Shown: positions 29,983 through 38,980 of the stretch, piece after piece
Numbering within the stretch: the stretch's first letter is position 1
Layout of the letters: each line of letters opens with the position of its first letter
Assembly: GCA_050184295.1 (NCBI GenBank)
Contig: JBFXAM010000032.1
Location: 1 to 43,188 of the forward strand
Direction of reading: 5' to 3'
DNA: 43,188 nt
Source: JBFXAM01 sp050184295
GTDB lineage: Bacteria; Planctomycetota; Phycisphaerae; UBA1845; Fen-1342
Translations under genes and position numbers: made by a program
The notes under the pieces: generated by a model
The model's database searches: none
What the model saw: the letters and a program-made list of their open reading frames with translations, nothing else
What the model was told of the DNA's origin: nothing

Positions 29983-32900
29983 GTGATAGCCAGGATCATC
30001 GAGTTTTGTGCCCGCAACCGGCTGCTCGTGCTGCTGCTCACCGGCTTTGTCGTGGCCGGCGGCGTGTGGACGATCTTCAACATCCGGCTGGACGCAATTC
30101 CTGACCTGTCCGACGTGCAGGTCATCGTCTTCACCGAGTACCCCGGACAAGCGCCACAGGTCGTCGAGGAACAGGTCACGTACCCGCTCACGACCGCCAT
30201 GCTCGCAGTGCCGTACGCGAAGGTCGTACGCGGCTACTCGATGTTCGGCAACTCGTTCGTGTACATCATCTTTGAGGACGGCACCGACATCTACTGGGCG
30301 CGCTCGCGCGTGCTGGAGTACCTCAACTACGTCGCGAACCGGCTCCCGAAGGGCGTTGCGCCGCAACTGGGACCGGACGCCAGCGGGGTCGGGTGGGTCT
30401 TCGAGTACTCGGTTCGCAACGGATACTACTGTCCCAAGCATCCCGACGGGATGTACTACGATCCGGGCGAGATCGAGGACCCACGCGCCGCGCACCTGGC
30501 GCGAACTGAGGCACGCTCTGAAACAAGCACCGCTCCCTCGCACGACGCACCCGCCGGTAGCCGGCGCTGGTACGCGCGTCCCGAAGATGCTCCCGAGGCA
30601 ATCCGCAACCGGCTTGAACGCGTGCGCAGCTTCGACCACGGTGGAACCTGCCCCTGGGACGGCGAGACCGAGCTCAAGCTCGCCGAGTTCGATCTCTCCG
30701 AATTGCGCAGCGTCCAGGATTGGTACTTGCGCTACGAGCTGACCGCCCTCGAAGGCGTCGCCGAAGTGGCGCCGGTCGGCGGGTTCGTGCGGCAGTACCA
30801 GGTCGTCGTCGATCCAGACCGGCTGCTGGCCTACAACATCCCGCTTGCTCAGGTCAAGCAGGCCATCCAAATGTCGAACATCGACGTCGGAGGCCGCGTG
30901 CTCGAAATGTCCGAGACCGAGTACATGGTCCGCGGCAAGGGATACCTGGCTCAGTTGACGCCTGAGCAAGTCAGACAGGCCCAACGCGACGGAACCCCCC
31001 TGTGGCGGGCGCGCGCAGCCCAAGGCGTTGCAGATCTCAAGAAGGTTGTCATCCGCGCCAATCCCGACGGGACACCGGTCTACCTTCAAGACATCGCCAG
31101 CGTCCAGCTTGGGCCGGACCTGCGCCGCGGGCTGGCCGAATCCGACGGCGAGGGCGAGGTCGTCGGCGGCATCGTCGTGATGCGCTTCGGCGAGAATGCT
31201 TTCAAGGTTATCCACGACGTCAAGAGAAAGATCGACGAGCTGCGGCCGGGGCTACCGCCCGGAGTCGACATCGTCACCGAGTACGATCGCTCGGCGTTGA
31301 TCCAGCGCTCGGTTGATACCCTGAGAGTCAAGCTTATTGAAGAAATGGCGGTCGTCGCGATCGTCTGCGTGATCTTCCTGCTGCACGTCCGCAGCGCGCT
31401 TGTGGCGATCTTCGTCCTTCCGACCGGCGTGCTGGCCAGCCTGATCATCATGCACGCGCTGGGCATCAACGCCAACATCATGAGCCTCGGCGGGATCGCG
31501 ATCGCCATCGGCGCGATGGTGGACAGCTCGATCGTCATGGTCGAGAACGCGCACAAGCACTACGAACGGGCCACTGCCGAGGCGGGAACGCGGCGTCTGT
31601 CGCGTGAGAAACACACGCAGGTGATCATTGACGCGGCCAAAGAGGTCGGACCGACGTTGTTCTTCAGCCTGCTGATCATCACCGTCAGCTTTCTTCCGAT
31701 TTTCGTGCTGGGCGAGCAGAGCGGCCGCATGTTCAAGCCCCTTGCGTTTACTAAGACCTTTGCGATGGGCGCGTCCGCGATCCTGGCGGTGACCGTGATT
31801 CCGGTCCTGATGGTCTACTTCATCCGCGGCCGCATCCCGAACGAACAGACGAACCCCATCAGCCGGCTGCTCCAGAAGGTCTATGAGCCGTTCTTCTGGG
31901 CGGCGATGAAGGGCAAATACTTTACGCTCTTGATCGCGGCGATTGTCGTATTCACCGCCATCTTGCCGCTCCAAGAGTACATTTGGGGCCGTCAGGTTGT
32001 CGCCGACAAGCTGCCATTCCTGCGGCTCAGCCAGCAGATCGGCAGCGAGTTCATGCCGCCGCTGGATGAGGGCGACCTGCTTTACATGCCCACGACCGAC
32101 CCGGCCATCAGCATCACCAAGGCCCGCGAGTTGCTCCAGCAGACGGATGCGCTCATCAAGTCGCTGCCCGAGGTCCATCACGTCTTCGGAAAGATCGGCC
32201 GTGCCGAGTCCGCGACCGACCCGGCGCCGCTCAGCATGATTGAGACGACGATCATGCTGCAGCCCGACCGCGGCAAGTGGCGAAAACGCCGCTTCGACCG
32301 CTGGTTCGGCTTCATGCCCGGCTGGCTGAAGACCTGGTCGAGCCTCAACTACTGGTGGCCCGAGGAGCGCACCATCACCATCGACGAACTCTCGTACGGC
32401 TGGAAGGAGCCGGACGGCACGGATGTTCCCGGTCTCGACGACATCGTGGCGTTCCCAGGCGTGACGAACGCATGGACGATGCCGATCAAGACGCGCATCG
32501 ACATGCTCAGCACCGGCATCAAGACGCCGGTCGGCATCAAGATCATGGGCGACGACCTCGCCACGCTCGGACAGCTCGCCGAGCGGATCGCGGCCGAAGT
32601 CCGCACGCTGCCCGGCACGCTCAGCGCCTACCCGGAGAAGACCGTCGGCGGTCTGTATGTCGACTTCAACATCAACCGCGACGAGATCGCCCGCTACGGC
32701 CTGCGCATCGCGGACGTGCAGGACGTGATCCTCACCGCCCTCGGCGGCATGAACATCACACAGACGGTCGAAGGCCTGGAGCGATATCCGGTCAACCTGC
32801 GCTATAAGCGCGAGCTGCGCGACAACCTGCCGGCGCTGCGCCGAATCCTCGTCGCCACACCTGGCGGCGCGCAGGTGCCGCTGGCGCAACTGGCCGACAT

Positions 32901-33639
32901 CCGCATTGAGCCCGGCCCGCCGATGATCAAGAGCGAGAACGCCCGCAAGACCGCGTGGATTTACGTCGATCTGACCACTTCCGACATCGGCGGGTGGGTC
33001 GAGCGGGCGAAACGAATGGTCTCCGAACGTGTGGCGATCCCGGCCGGCTACAACCTGGTCTGGTCTGGGCAGTACGAATACATCGAGGCCGCCAACCAGC
33101 GCCTGGCCATCGCGATCCCGTTTGTGTTCGTCGTGATCGTGCTGCTGCTCTACCTCTCCCACCGGAGCTGGCTCGATACCTGCGTCGTTCTCCTTGCGGT
33201 GCCGTTCAGCCTCGTCGGCGCGATCTGGTTCCTGTATTGGGCCGACTACAACATGTCGCTCGCGGTCTGGGTCGGGTTGATCGCACTGGCCGGCCTCGAT
33301 GCGGAGACCGGCATGGTCATGCTGCTCTATCTGCACAACAGCTTCGACCGCTGGAAGGCCGAAGGACGATTGAAATCGCTGTCTGACCTCAAGGCCGCCA
33401 TCCACGAGGGCGCGGTGCTGCGAATTCGGCCCAAGACGATGACGGTCGCGACGACGATGATCGGCCTGCTGCCCATTATGATCGGCACGGAGACAGGCTC
33501 CGACACGATGAAGCGCATCGCCGCCCCGATGTTCGGCGGGTTGCTGACCAGCTTTTTGATGGAGTTGTTGATATACCCGGTGATCTTCTTGGTTGCCAAG
33601 CAGTTCCAATTGCGCCGCTTGCAGCGTGCGAGTGGCTGA
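29983..33639 (+). CDS. cusA: CusA-type heavy-metal efflux RND pump with cysteine-bearing insert
   Basis: 1218 residues from GTG 29983, against about 1050 for E. coli CusA. Standard features: the opening IIEFCARNRLLVLLLTGFV, IPDLSDVQVIVFTEYPGQAPQVVEEQVTYPL in the first pore subdomain, the membrane signature GGIAIAIGAMVDSSIVMVEN, SEFMPPLDEGDLLYMPTT, and RIDMLSTGIKTPVGIK. Extra length comes mainly from an insert at about 145-232 containing CPKHPDG (Cys150) and TCPWDG (Cys223), which look like halves of a metal-binding domain. A smaller one lies near 767-795 (FGFMPGWLKTWSSLNYWWPE). It exports Cu/Ag-type ions from periplasm or cytoplasm via the CusB/TolC partners. Confidence 0.93.
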   Translation: MIARIIEFCARNRLLVLLLTGFVVAGGVWTIFNIRLDAIPDLSDVQVIVFTEYPGQAPQVVEEQVTYPLTTAMLAVPYAKVVRGYSMFGNSFVYIIFEDGTDIYWARSRVLEYLNYVANRLPKGVAPQLGPDASGVGWVFEYSVRNGYYCPKHPDGMYYDPGEIEDPRAAHLARTEARSETSTAPSHDAPAGSRRWYARPEDAPEAIRNRLERVRSFDHGGTCPWDGETELKLAEFDLSELRSVQDWYLRYELTALEGVAEVAPVGGFVRQYQVVVDPDRLLAYNIPLAQVKQAIQMSNIDVGGRVLEMSETEYMVRGKGYLAQLTPEQVRQAQRDGTPLWRARAAQGVADLKKVVIRANPDGTPVYLQDIASVQLGPDLRRGLAESDGEGEVVGGIVVMRFGENAFKVIHDVKRKIDELRPGLPPGVDIVTEYDRSALIQRSVDTLRVKLIEEMAVVAIVCVIFLLHVRSALVAIFVLPTGVLASLIIMHALGINANIMSLGGIAIAIGAMVDSSIVMVENAHKHYERATAEAGTRRLSREKHTQVIIDAAKEVGPTLFFSLLIITVSFLPIFVLGEQSGRMFKPLAFTKTFAMGASAILAVTVIPVLMVYFIRGRIPNEQTNPISRLLQKVYEPFFWAAMKGKYFTLLIAAIVVFTAILPLQEYIWGRQVVADKLPFLRLSQQIGSEFMPPLDEGDLLYMPTTDPAISITKARELLQQTDALIKSLPEVHHVFGKIGRAESATDPAPLSMIETTIMLQPDRGKWRKRRFDRWFGFMPGWLKTWSSLNYWWPEERTITIDELSYGWKEPDGTDVPGLDDIVAFPGVTNAWTMPIKTRIDMLSTGIKTPVGIKIMGDDLATLGQLAERIAAEVRTLPGTLSAYPEKTVGGLYVDFNINRDEIARYGLRIADVQDVILTALGGMNITQTVEGLERYPVNLRYKRELRDNLPALRRILVATPGGAQVPLAQLADIRIEPGPPMIKSENARKTAWIYVDLTTSDIGGWVERAKRMVSERVAIPAGYNLVWSGQYEYIEAANQRLAIAIPFVFVVIVLLLYLSHRSWLDTCVVLLAVPFSLVGAIWFLYWADYNMSLAVWVGLIALAGLDAETGMVMLLYLHNSFDRWKAEGRLKSLSDLKAAIHEGAVLRIRPKTMTVATTMIGLLPIMIGTETGSDTMKRIAAPMFGGLLTSFLMELLIYPVIFLVAKQFQLRRLQRASG

Positions 33640-33660
33640 ACCTCGGCACGGAGTGCTACG

Positions 33661-33747
33661 ATGGCTACGACAAATCTCCTGTACATATTCCTTGCACAGT
33701 TCTTCACGTTCTTCTTTGATCTCGTTCGTTCCGCGCTGGGGCTTTGA
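33661..33747 (+). CDS. 28-residue single-pass membrane peptide after cusA
   Basis: The frame reads MATTNLLYIFLAQFFTF followed by FFDLVRSALGL and a TGA. It is almost entirely hydrophobic with five clustered phenylalanines, one Asp and one Arg near the end, as in small membrane peptides that attach to transporters. GGAG lies 9 bases before the ATG and the gene starts 21 bases after the cusA stop. By analogy with known small subunits such as AcrZ (RND) or KdpF, it may be a pump accessory; that is inference. Base composition drops locally, consistent with selection for a hydrophobic peptide. Confidence 0.6.
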   Translation: MATTNLLYIFLAQFFTFFFDLVRSALGL

Positions 33748-33832
33748 GCCACAGACGGCCTGACGGGCCGCCCGGCGATTGATGGACTGGCGCGGTCGAT
33801 GACGCGGAAATCCGCGCGAAGGAACAATTTTG

Positions 33833-34186
33833 GTGCAGCGAGCCGTCCGACGAACTACCGCTACAGGTGTCGCGTGCCTTAGCCTGATGCTGACGGCGTG
33901 CCAGTTCCTGCAACCACGCGAAACCACATCAACGCCGACCGACCGCAGCGCGCGCATGGTCGAGGCGGGCTGCGCGATGTGCATCTTTCACATGCCCGGC
34001 ATACAGGAGTGTCGCCTCGCGGCCAGAATCGACGACCGATCTTACCTCGTGAGGGGAAGCTCGATCGACGACCACGGCGATGCCCACGCGGCCGACGGGC
34101 TGTGCAACACGGCTCGAAGCGCCAACGTGTGGGGCGTTGTTGACGGTGGGTACTTCGTCGCCGAGCAATTCGAACTGGTCCGATAG
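33833..34186 (+). CDS. Small Cys-rich lipoprotein, DUF6370-like
   Basis: 117 residues from GTG 33833, with AAGGAA 8 bases upstream (a TTG lies one codon earlier). The signal peptide ends in MLTAC (Cys23), a lipobox. The mature core has AGCAMCIFHMPGIQECRLAARI, with Cys47, Cys50 and Cys60, and a fourth Cys in GLCNTARSANVWGVV. This layout fits the small DUF6370 family often found near metal genes. The cysteines and nearby His/Met (CIFHMPG) suggest metal binding. It is the last gene of the rightward set; the IS21 element begins 8 bases past its stop. Confidence 0.65.
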   Translation: MQRAVRRTTATGVACLSLMLTACQFLQPRETTSTPTDRSARMVEAGCAMCIFHMPGIQECRLAARIDDRSYLVRGSSIDDHGDAHAADGLCNTARSANVWGVVDGGYFVAEQFELVR

Positions 34187-34194
34187 TCGCGATG

Positions 34195-35868
34195 TGTCAG
34201 ATCAAGGTGAGGTGGAGAATCGTTGTAGCGAAACAGGAACCCTCCAGCTTGGGGCCGGCACCGGCAGATGTGAACATGCGCGTCCGTCACCATCGGGCCC
34301 CAAAGGCCTGCCGGCCTCGCGGGGCGAGGACCCGATGGCGACGGACGGCGTACGGCAGAAGAACAGGGCAGATCGTGTGCGCAGCGGATCGCAGATCGAC
34401 GTCGGCCGAGCGATTCGTCCAAGCCCCGCATCCGTCTTGCGTCCATCTATGGCGGGATTGACCGATTCCGCGGCATCGCCGATGGCGATTGCGATGGCCC
34501 CATCGGTGGCGAAGCTTCCGGGTCAAGCTGAGCGTGAATCGCGATCTGGCGAAGCTGCTGATCGAAGACCCGCACCACGCGCCCGTCCCGGCGGGCCCAG
34601 ACCTTGCGACCGGCGAACTCCGGCGGCGCGGAGCAATAGGCCTTGGCGACTTCGACGTGGCCGTCGCGATTGACGCTGCGCTGGGCTTCATGGAAGAACG
34701 GGAAGCGTTCGACGGGCAGCGGCGCCAGGGCCGGTAGCTCGACCTCCGCAAAGAACGGACCGACCGGCTTTCGCTTCGTGCCGTGGATGCGCGTGTCGGC
34801 GACCGTTGCTTCCCACTCGGCCAGGAAGGCGTTCTGCTCGGCCAAACTGCTGAGAGTGCGGCCCTTGAGCGCGTTGGACTGTGCATATCCGACGCCGCGC
34901 TCGACCTTGCCCTTGTGCCGCGGCGTGCGCGGCCGGGTCGGCAGACAGACCGTGCCGTAATGCTGGCAAAAAGCCAGGATTTTGGGATTGAGCTCGGGAT
35001 CGTACCATTCGGCCTGCAGAACCGCGGCCTTGAGATTGTCGGGCACGAGCGCTTTGGGCACGCCGCCGAAGTGCCGGAAGGCGTTCTCCAGACAGCGCAG
35101 GAATGCTTCGGTCGTCTGCCGCAGCACGACTTCGCTGTAGGCCTTGCGCGAGCAGCTCAGCACGATCCGGAACAGATGCGTCGTGCGACGCTGGGGCCGG
35201 CCGCCGGGTCGATTCGGATCGGCGGGTGTGATGAGCGGCGCCCCGCGGCCGAAATCGATCTGGGCTTCTTCGCCCGGCGCACATTCCATCCGCCGGAACG
35301 GCAGCGGCGTTGCCGCTCCCAGCGTGCGCACGAAGCGCTGCACCGATTGATAGGAATCGGCGAAGTCGTGCTCGGCGGTCAGATCCTGCCAGATCCGCTG
35401 GGCCGTAAGTCCCTGCTCCAGCTTGGCCAGGATGACCGCCCGCAGCGGTTCACAGCGGCTGCGCCGACCGGCCGACCCGGTATTCGAAATGGCTGGGTTT
35501 GAAACCGTCGCGGCGGCGTTGCATCCGGATCGTCGTCTGCCGGCCCGTCCAAACCGGCAATCGAAATGGCCGGGTTTGCGTCCGCCGGCAGACCGGGACC
35601 AAGCCCGGCCGCGGCCGCACGGCGGACATGCAGCGAGACAGTGCCGCGATGCACGCCCAGTTCCAGCGCGATTCGCCGGTACGACCAGCCCCGCTGCGCC
35701 AAAGCCAGAATCGTGTTCTGCTGTGCCATCTTGAGCCGATTCGCCATGCACGTTCTCCAGCCGAAGGGCTGGCAAACCTACGCGACGAACCGGAACCTCC
35801 TCAGAATCTCAGAATGGCCGGCTTTCAAGTGATGATTAGTGGCCGGTTGTTTTGACTAATAGCTGACA
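34195..35868. mobile_element. Decayed IS21-family insertion element
   Basis: The element starts TGTCAG (34195) and ends CTGACA (35863-35868), a short inverted terminal match. Near the right end two related blocks (TGGCCGGCTTTCAAGTGA and TGGCCGGTTGTTTTGA) resemble the multiple terminal repeats of IS21 elements. Inside is a frameshifted istA on the minus strand; istB is absent. The 250 bases between the left end and istA hold no recognisable gene. I see no target-site duplication (GCGATG on the left, GTTCAC on the right). It separates the Cus-type and Czc-type gene sets. Confidence 0.7.
34447..35747 (-). pseudogene. istA: IS21 transposase IstA, frameshifted and C-terminally altered
   Basis: The natural start is ATG 35747 (MANRLKMAQQNTILALAQRG), followed by the helix-turn-helix WSYRRIALELGVHRGTVSLH. 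That frame drifts out near 35450-35490, and the remainder continues in another frame from LRAVILAKLEQGLTAQRIWQ. The rve-type catalytic core is visible: AQIDFGRGAPL (first Asp), VPDNLKAAV (second Asp) and the RHKGKVERGVGY region (Glu). The frame ends at 34447 soon after RQIAIHAQLDPEA, short of a normal IstA tail. The shift falls in a repetitive linker (NPAIS occurs on both sides), so slippage there is plausible. It is unlikely to be active. Confidence 0.8.
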
Positions 35869-35940
35869 GTTCACGGAACAGGAATGGCGCTGGCCCGGTC
35901 GCGTTCGAGCTGATGACGCACGCCCCCGGATGGCTCTTGT

Positions 35941-36219
35941 TTATCGTGGTCTTTTCGCTTCTTTTCGGGCCCAGAACCAAAGAAAGGGAATCGCGATTGT
36001 CGTGATACTCACTGAAAGCGCGAATGCCGTTCCGACGCCGGGGAACCAGACATGACCGTGTCGCTTGTAATGCTGGAATATTTGAGCGGCGACCATCCAG
36101 TCCGCCAGCGTCGAAATCGCTGCGAACGGGAGCAGCCACGCAAGAAGGTTTCGTAAACCCGGCGGCGGTATTGACCCACGCCACGCTTTCGTGCGGCGCG
36201 GCCGCCTTCGGGCGTTCAT
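35941..36219 (-). CDS. Small two-helix membrane protein behind the P-type ATPase
   Basis: 92 residues, not recognised. Two hydrophobic stretches (LLAWLLPFAAISTLADWMVAAQIF and ALSVSITTIAIPFLWFWA) are joined by a short loop with QHYKRHGHVWFP. The C-terminus is basic (RKEAKRPR). It starts 10 bases after the ATPase stop on the same strand, so it is probably cotranscribed. The strongly hydrophobic pattern supports a real gene. It could be an accessory subunit, but no evidence shows this. Confidence 0.6.
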   Translation of the reverse strand: MNARRRPRRTKAWRGSIPPPGLRNLLAWLLPFAAISTLADWMVAAQIFQHYKRHGHVWFPGVGTAFALSVSITTIAIPFLWFWARKEAKRPR

Positions 36220-36229
36220 CGGTTTCGGC

Positions 36230-38398
36230 TCATGTCGCGGGGGTCTTTCTCTTGCCGAGCAGCCGCAGGGCGTTGAACACCACTACCAGCGACATCCCCG
36301 TGTCGGCCGCGATCGCCGCCCACAGGCTCGCGTTTCCGGCCAGCGTAAAAAGGATGAACGCGGCCTTCACTGCCAGCGACGCGACGATGTTTTGGCGGAT
36401 GATGGCCAGCGCGCGGTGCGAGTGGCGGATCAGCCACGGCAGGCGCGACAGGTCGTCGCTCATGAGCGCCACGTCGGCGGTCTCCAGGGCTGCGTCCGTC
36501 CCGGCCGCGCCCATCGCGATTCCCAGCGTCGAGCGGGCCAGCGCGGGGGCATCGTTCACGCCGTCGCCGACCATCGCGACCGCGCCGTAGCGCGCCACCA
36601 GTTCCTCGATGGCCGCGACTTTCTGCTCGGGCAGCAGCTCGGCCCGCACCTCATCCACGCCGGTTGCCAGGGCGACGGCGCGGGCCGTACCTTGGTTGTC
36701 GCCAGTCAACATGATGATGTGCTCGATACCGGCCGCGCGCAAAGCGGCGACGGTTGCCTGCGAGGTGTCGCGCACGCGGTCGCCCACGGCGATGAACCCG
36801 CAAACGTGTTCGTCATTCCCCACGACGACAATGCTCGCGCCCGCAGCGGAAAGCGCCTCCAATTGCGCGTGCATTTCGGGCGTCTCTTGTGCGCGTTCCT
36901 CCAGGAGGCGGTGCGAGCCAATCCAAACCGATTGGCCTCTGAGCCGCGCCGTCGCACCTTTGCCTTTCAATGTCTGGTAGTCGTCCACCGGAGCCGGTCG
37001 AACGTTGCGCGTGTCGGCATAGCGGACGATAGCCCGGGCCAGCGGATGCTCGGAGCGCTGTTCGATGGCGGAAGCGATGTCGAGCAGTTCGCGCTCGTCA
37101 TGACCGGCGAGAGGGATGACCTGCTGGACCTGGGGCTGTCCCTCCGTCAGCGTTCCTGTTTTGTCGAGCGCGATGGCATTGAGCCGAGCCGGCGTCTCCA
37201 CGTGCAACCCGCCCTTGATCAGAACGCCGTGCCGGGCTGCACTGGCCAGCGCCGCGACGATGCTGACCGGTGTCGAAATCACGAGCGCGCATGGGCAAGC
37301 GATTACAAGCAGAACGAGTGCCTGGTAGAACCAGTAACCGAAGGCGCCGCCGAGGAACAGTGTCGGAATGGCGACGACGAGGATCGCCAGCAGCATTACG
37401 CTGGGGGTGTAGTAGCGGGCAAACGTCTCGACCCATTGCTCGCTGGGGGCGCGGCGTGCCTGCGCGTCGCCGACCATTCGGGTAATGCGCGCCAGCGTGG
37501 TGTCGGCGGCGAGCTTGGTCGAAACGAACTCCACCGCGCCGTCTTCGTTGATCGTGCCGGCGTAAACCTCGCTGCCGACGCTCTTTTCAACCGGAGCCGA
37601 CTCCCCGGTGATCGGCGCCTGGTTGACCGTGGTAACGCCCTTGGTGACACGGCCGTCCAGGGCGAATTTCTCTCCCGGTCGAACAACGATTGTCGTTCCG
37701 ACGGGCACGTCTACGATATCGCGCTCCTCCTCGCGCCCGTCGGCAAGCACAACCCGCGCCTGCGGCGGCGTCAGCGCCATGAGCGCTGCAACGGCCCGGC
37801 GGGCGCGGCCGACACTCCAGGCTTCGAGCGCCAGCGACAGCGCGAACAGGAACGCGACGGTAGCAGCTTCGAAGTATTCGCCAATGCCGATCGCACCGCC
37901 GACGGCGACCGTCATCAGAAGGTTCATGTCGGGTCGGCCGCGGCGCAGGGCGTGCCAGGCCTTGGGCAGGATGAACCACGCGCCGCAGATGGCGGCCGCC
38001 AGATAGAGAATGCGTGCGGGCCATGGAATTACAGAGTCGCCCGCGCCGATGGCCGCGGACCAACCCGCGATTAGTCCGTGAAGGATGAAACCCGAGGACA
38101 GGAAGAGTCCGCTGAGGCCGGTCGTGATCGACGGACTCCACCGCGACCAGAAGCGGGTCTCGGCCGCCTCTGGTTTTGCACCCTCGACAATCGGGCTGGC
38201 ACGCATCCCCGTACCGACGACGGCCGCTTCGAAGGCAGCAGGCTGCACACGGGCGGCATCGTAGTCAACGGTCATGCGCGCGTTCAGAATGTCAAACCAA
38301 AGCTCGTCCACGCCCGGCAGCGAAGCCAGTGCGGCGCGAAGCGTTGCTACTTCGTCGGCGCAATGGAGACCAGTAACCCGGTAGGTGACTTTCGCCAT
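36230..38398 (-). CDS. P1B-type heavy-metal ATPase, CPC type (ZntA/CadA-like)
   Basis: 722 residues. The N-terminal ferredoxin-like domain (VTYRVTGLHCADEVATLRAA) keeps Cys13 in GLHCADE, the one-cysteine form common in Zn/Cd/Pb exporters, rather than CxxC. Motifs: TGES in APITGESAPVEKS, Cys368-Pro-Cys370 (VIACPCALVISTP), phosphorylated Asp412 (DKTGTLTEG), the HP motif (RSEHPLARAI), and MVGDGVNDAPAL. It would export Zn, Cd or Pb from the cytoplasm, although Cu(I) cannot be excluded from sequence alone. It lies 22 bases after the His-rich lipoprotein gene in the same direction as czcA, so it belongs to that operon. Confidence 0.92.
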   Translation of the reverse strand: MAKVTYRVTGLHCADEVATLRAALASLPGVDELWFDILNARMTVDYDAARVQPAAFEAAVVGTGMRASPIVEGAKPEAAETRFWSRWSPSITTGLSGLFLSSGFILHGLIAGWSAAIGAGDSVIPWPARILYLAAAICGAWFILPKAWHALRRGRPDMNLLMTVAVGGAIGIGEYFEAATVAFLFALSLALEAWSVGRARRAVAALMALTPPQARVVLADGREEERDIVDVPVGTTIVVRPGEKFALDGRVTKGVTTVNQAPITGESAPVEKSVGSEVYAGTINEDGAVEFVSTKLAADTTLARITRMVGDAQARRAPSEQWVETFARYYTPSVMLLAILVVAIPTLFLGGAFGYWFYQALVLLVIACPCALVISTPVSIVAALASAARHGVLIKGGLHVETPARLNAIALDKTGTLTEGQPQVQQVIPLAGHDERELLDIASAIEQRSEHPLARAIVRYADTRNVRPAPVDDYQTLKGKGATARLRGQSVWIGSHRLLEERAQETPEMHAQLEALSAAGASIVVVGNDEHVCGFIAVGDRVRDTSQATVAALRAAGIEHIIMLTGDNQGTARAVALATGVDEVRAELLPEQKVAAIEELVARYGAVAMVGDGVNDAPALARSTLGIAMGAAGTDAALETADVALMSDDLSRLPWLIRHSHRALAIIRQNIVASLAVKAAFILFTLAGNASLWAAIAADTGMSLVVVFNALRLLGKRKTPAT

Positions 38399-38420
38399 CG
38401 CTGCCGCTCCTTAGCGCCGC

Positions 38421-38978
38421 CTACGGTTTCAGAGCCAACGAGCCCACCTTTTTCTCGCGGCCGGTGAGTTCCAGCTCGATGCACAGTTTTGCGCCGGCTG
38501 GGAGCGGGCTGGGAACTTCGACGTGGTTGTGGGCTTCGTCCTTGTTGATCGTGGCCTTTATCTTCATGGCGCCTTTGCCGTCCTCCGTCCCTATCCACAG
38601 CCGGACCGCGTTGACCTTGCCTTCGCTGCCGGTCACGTGGACGTCCACATCCACTTCCTTGCCAGCTACGATCTCGCCGCCGACGACGGCCCGAACCGCG
38701 AAACCGGCGATCGTCACCGATCCCAACTCCTGCTCCTTGTGATCACCGTGGCCTTCGTTCTCATGGTCGTGGCCGTCATCATCTGAATGCGCTTCTTTGC
38801 CGCCCGTCTTTGGCGCATCCGTGTGCTTCTCACCGTCTTTGTGATCGTGGTTGTCCTTCTTGGCTGAGGCAGATCCACCGCCCGCCGGCCCTGCGGGCGT
38901 GCTTGAGTCCGGTTTCCGCTCGCAGCCGATCAGCCCAATGAGAACGCAGAGACTGGAAGTCAAGATGACCGAACGCAT
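38421..38978 (-). CDS. His/Asp-rich metal-binding lipoprotein
   Basis: 185 residues from ATG 38978, with AGGGAG about 8 bases upstream. The lipobox is LIGLIGC (Cys19). Residues about 35-85 are a His/Asp/Glu/Lys-rich linker with repeated HDH-, HSDDDGHDHE- and HGDHKEQE-type groups, which should bind several Zn or Ni ions. The C-terminal 100 residues are beta-rich (VTIAGFAVRAVVGGEIVAGK to LCIELELTGREKKVGSLALK), like the soluble domain of small periplasmic metal-binding proteins. Its start lies 2 bases past the czcA stop, so it is cotranscribed and probably buffers metal at the pump. Confidence 0.75.
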   Translation of the reverse strand: MRSVILTSSLCVLIGLIGCERKPDSSTPAGPAGGGSASAKKDNHDHKDGEKHTDAPKTGGKEAHSDDDGHDHENEGHGDHKEQELGSVTIAGFAVRAVVGGEIVAGKEVDVDVHVTGSEGKVNAVRLWIGTEDGKGAMKIKATINKDEAHNHVEVPSPLPAGAKLCIELELTGREKKVGSLALKP

Positions 38979-38980
38979 GT

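Noticed and set aside
31252..33984. Long minus-strand open frame opposite cusA
   Set aside because: It has the same shadow pattern; the plus strand encodes an intact RND pump and the minus translation has no recognisable fold.
34195..34446. istB or passenger gene in the left part of the IS21 element
   Set aside because: Neither strand shows the Walker A motif or other IstB features; the frames are short and basic.
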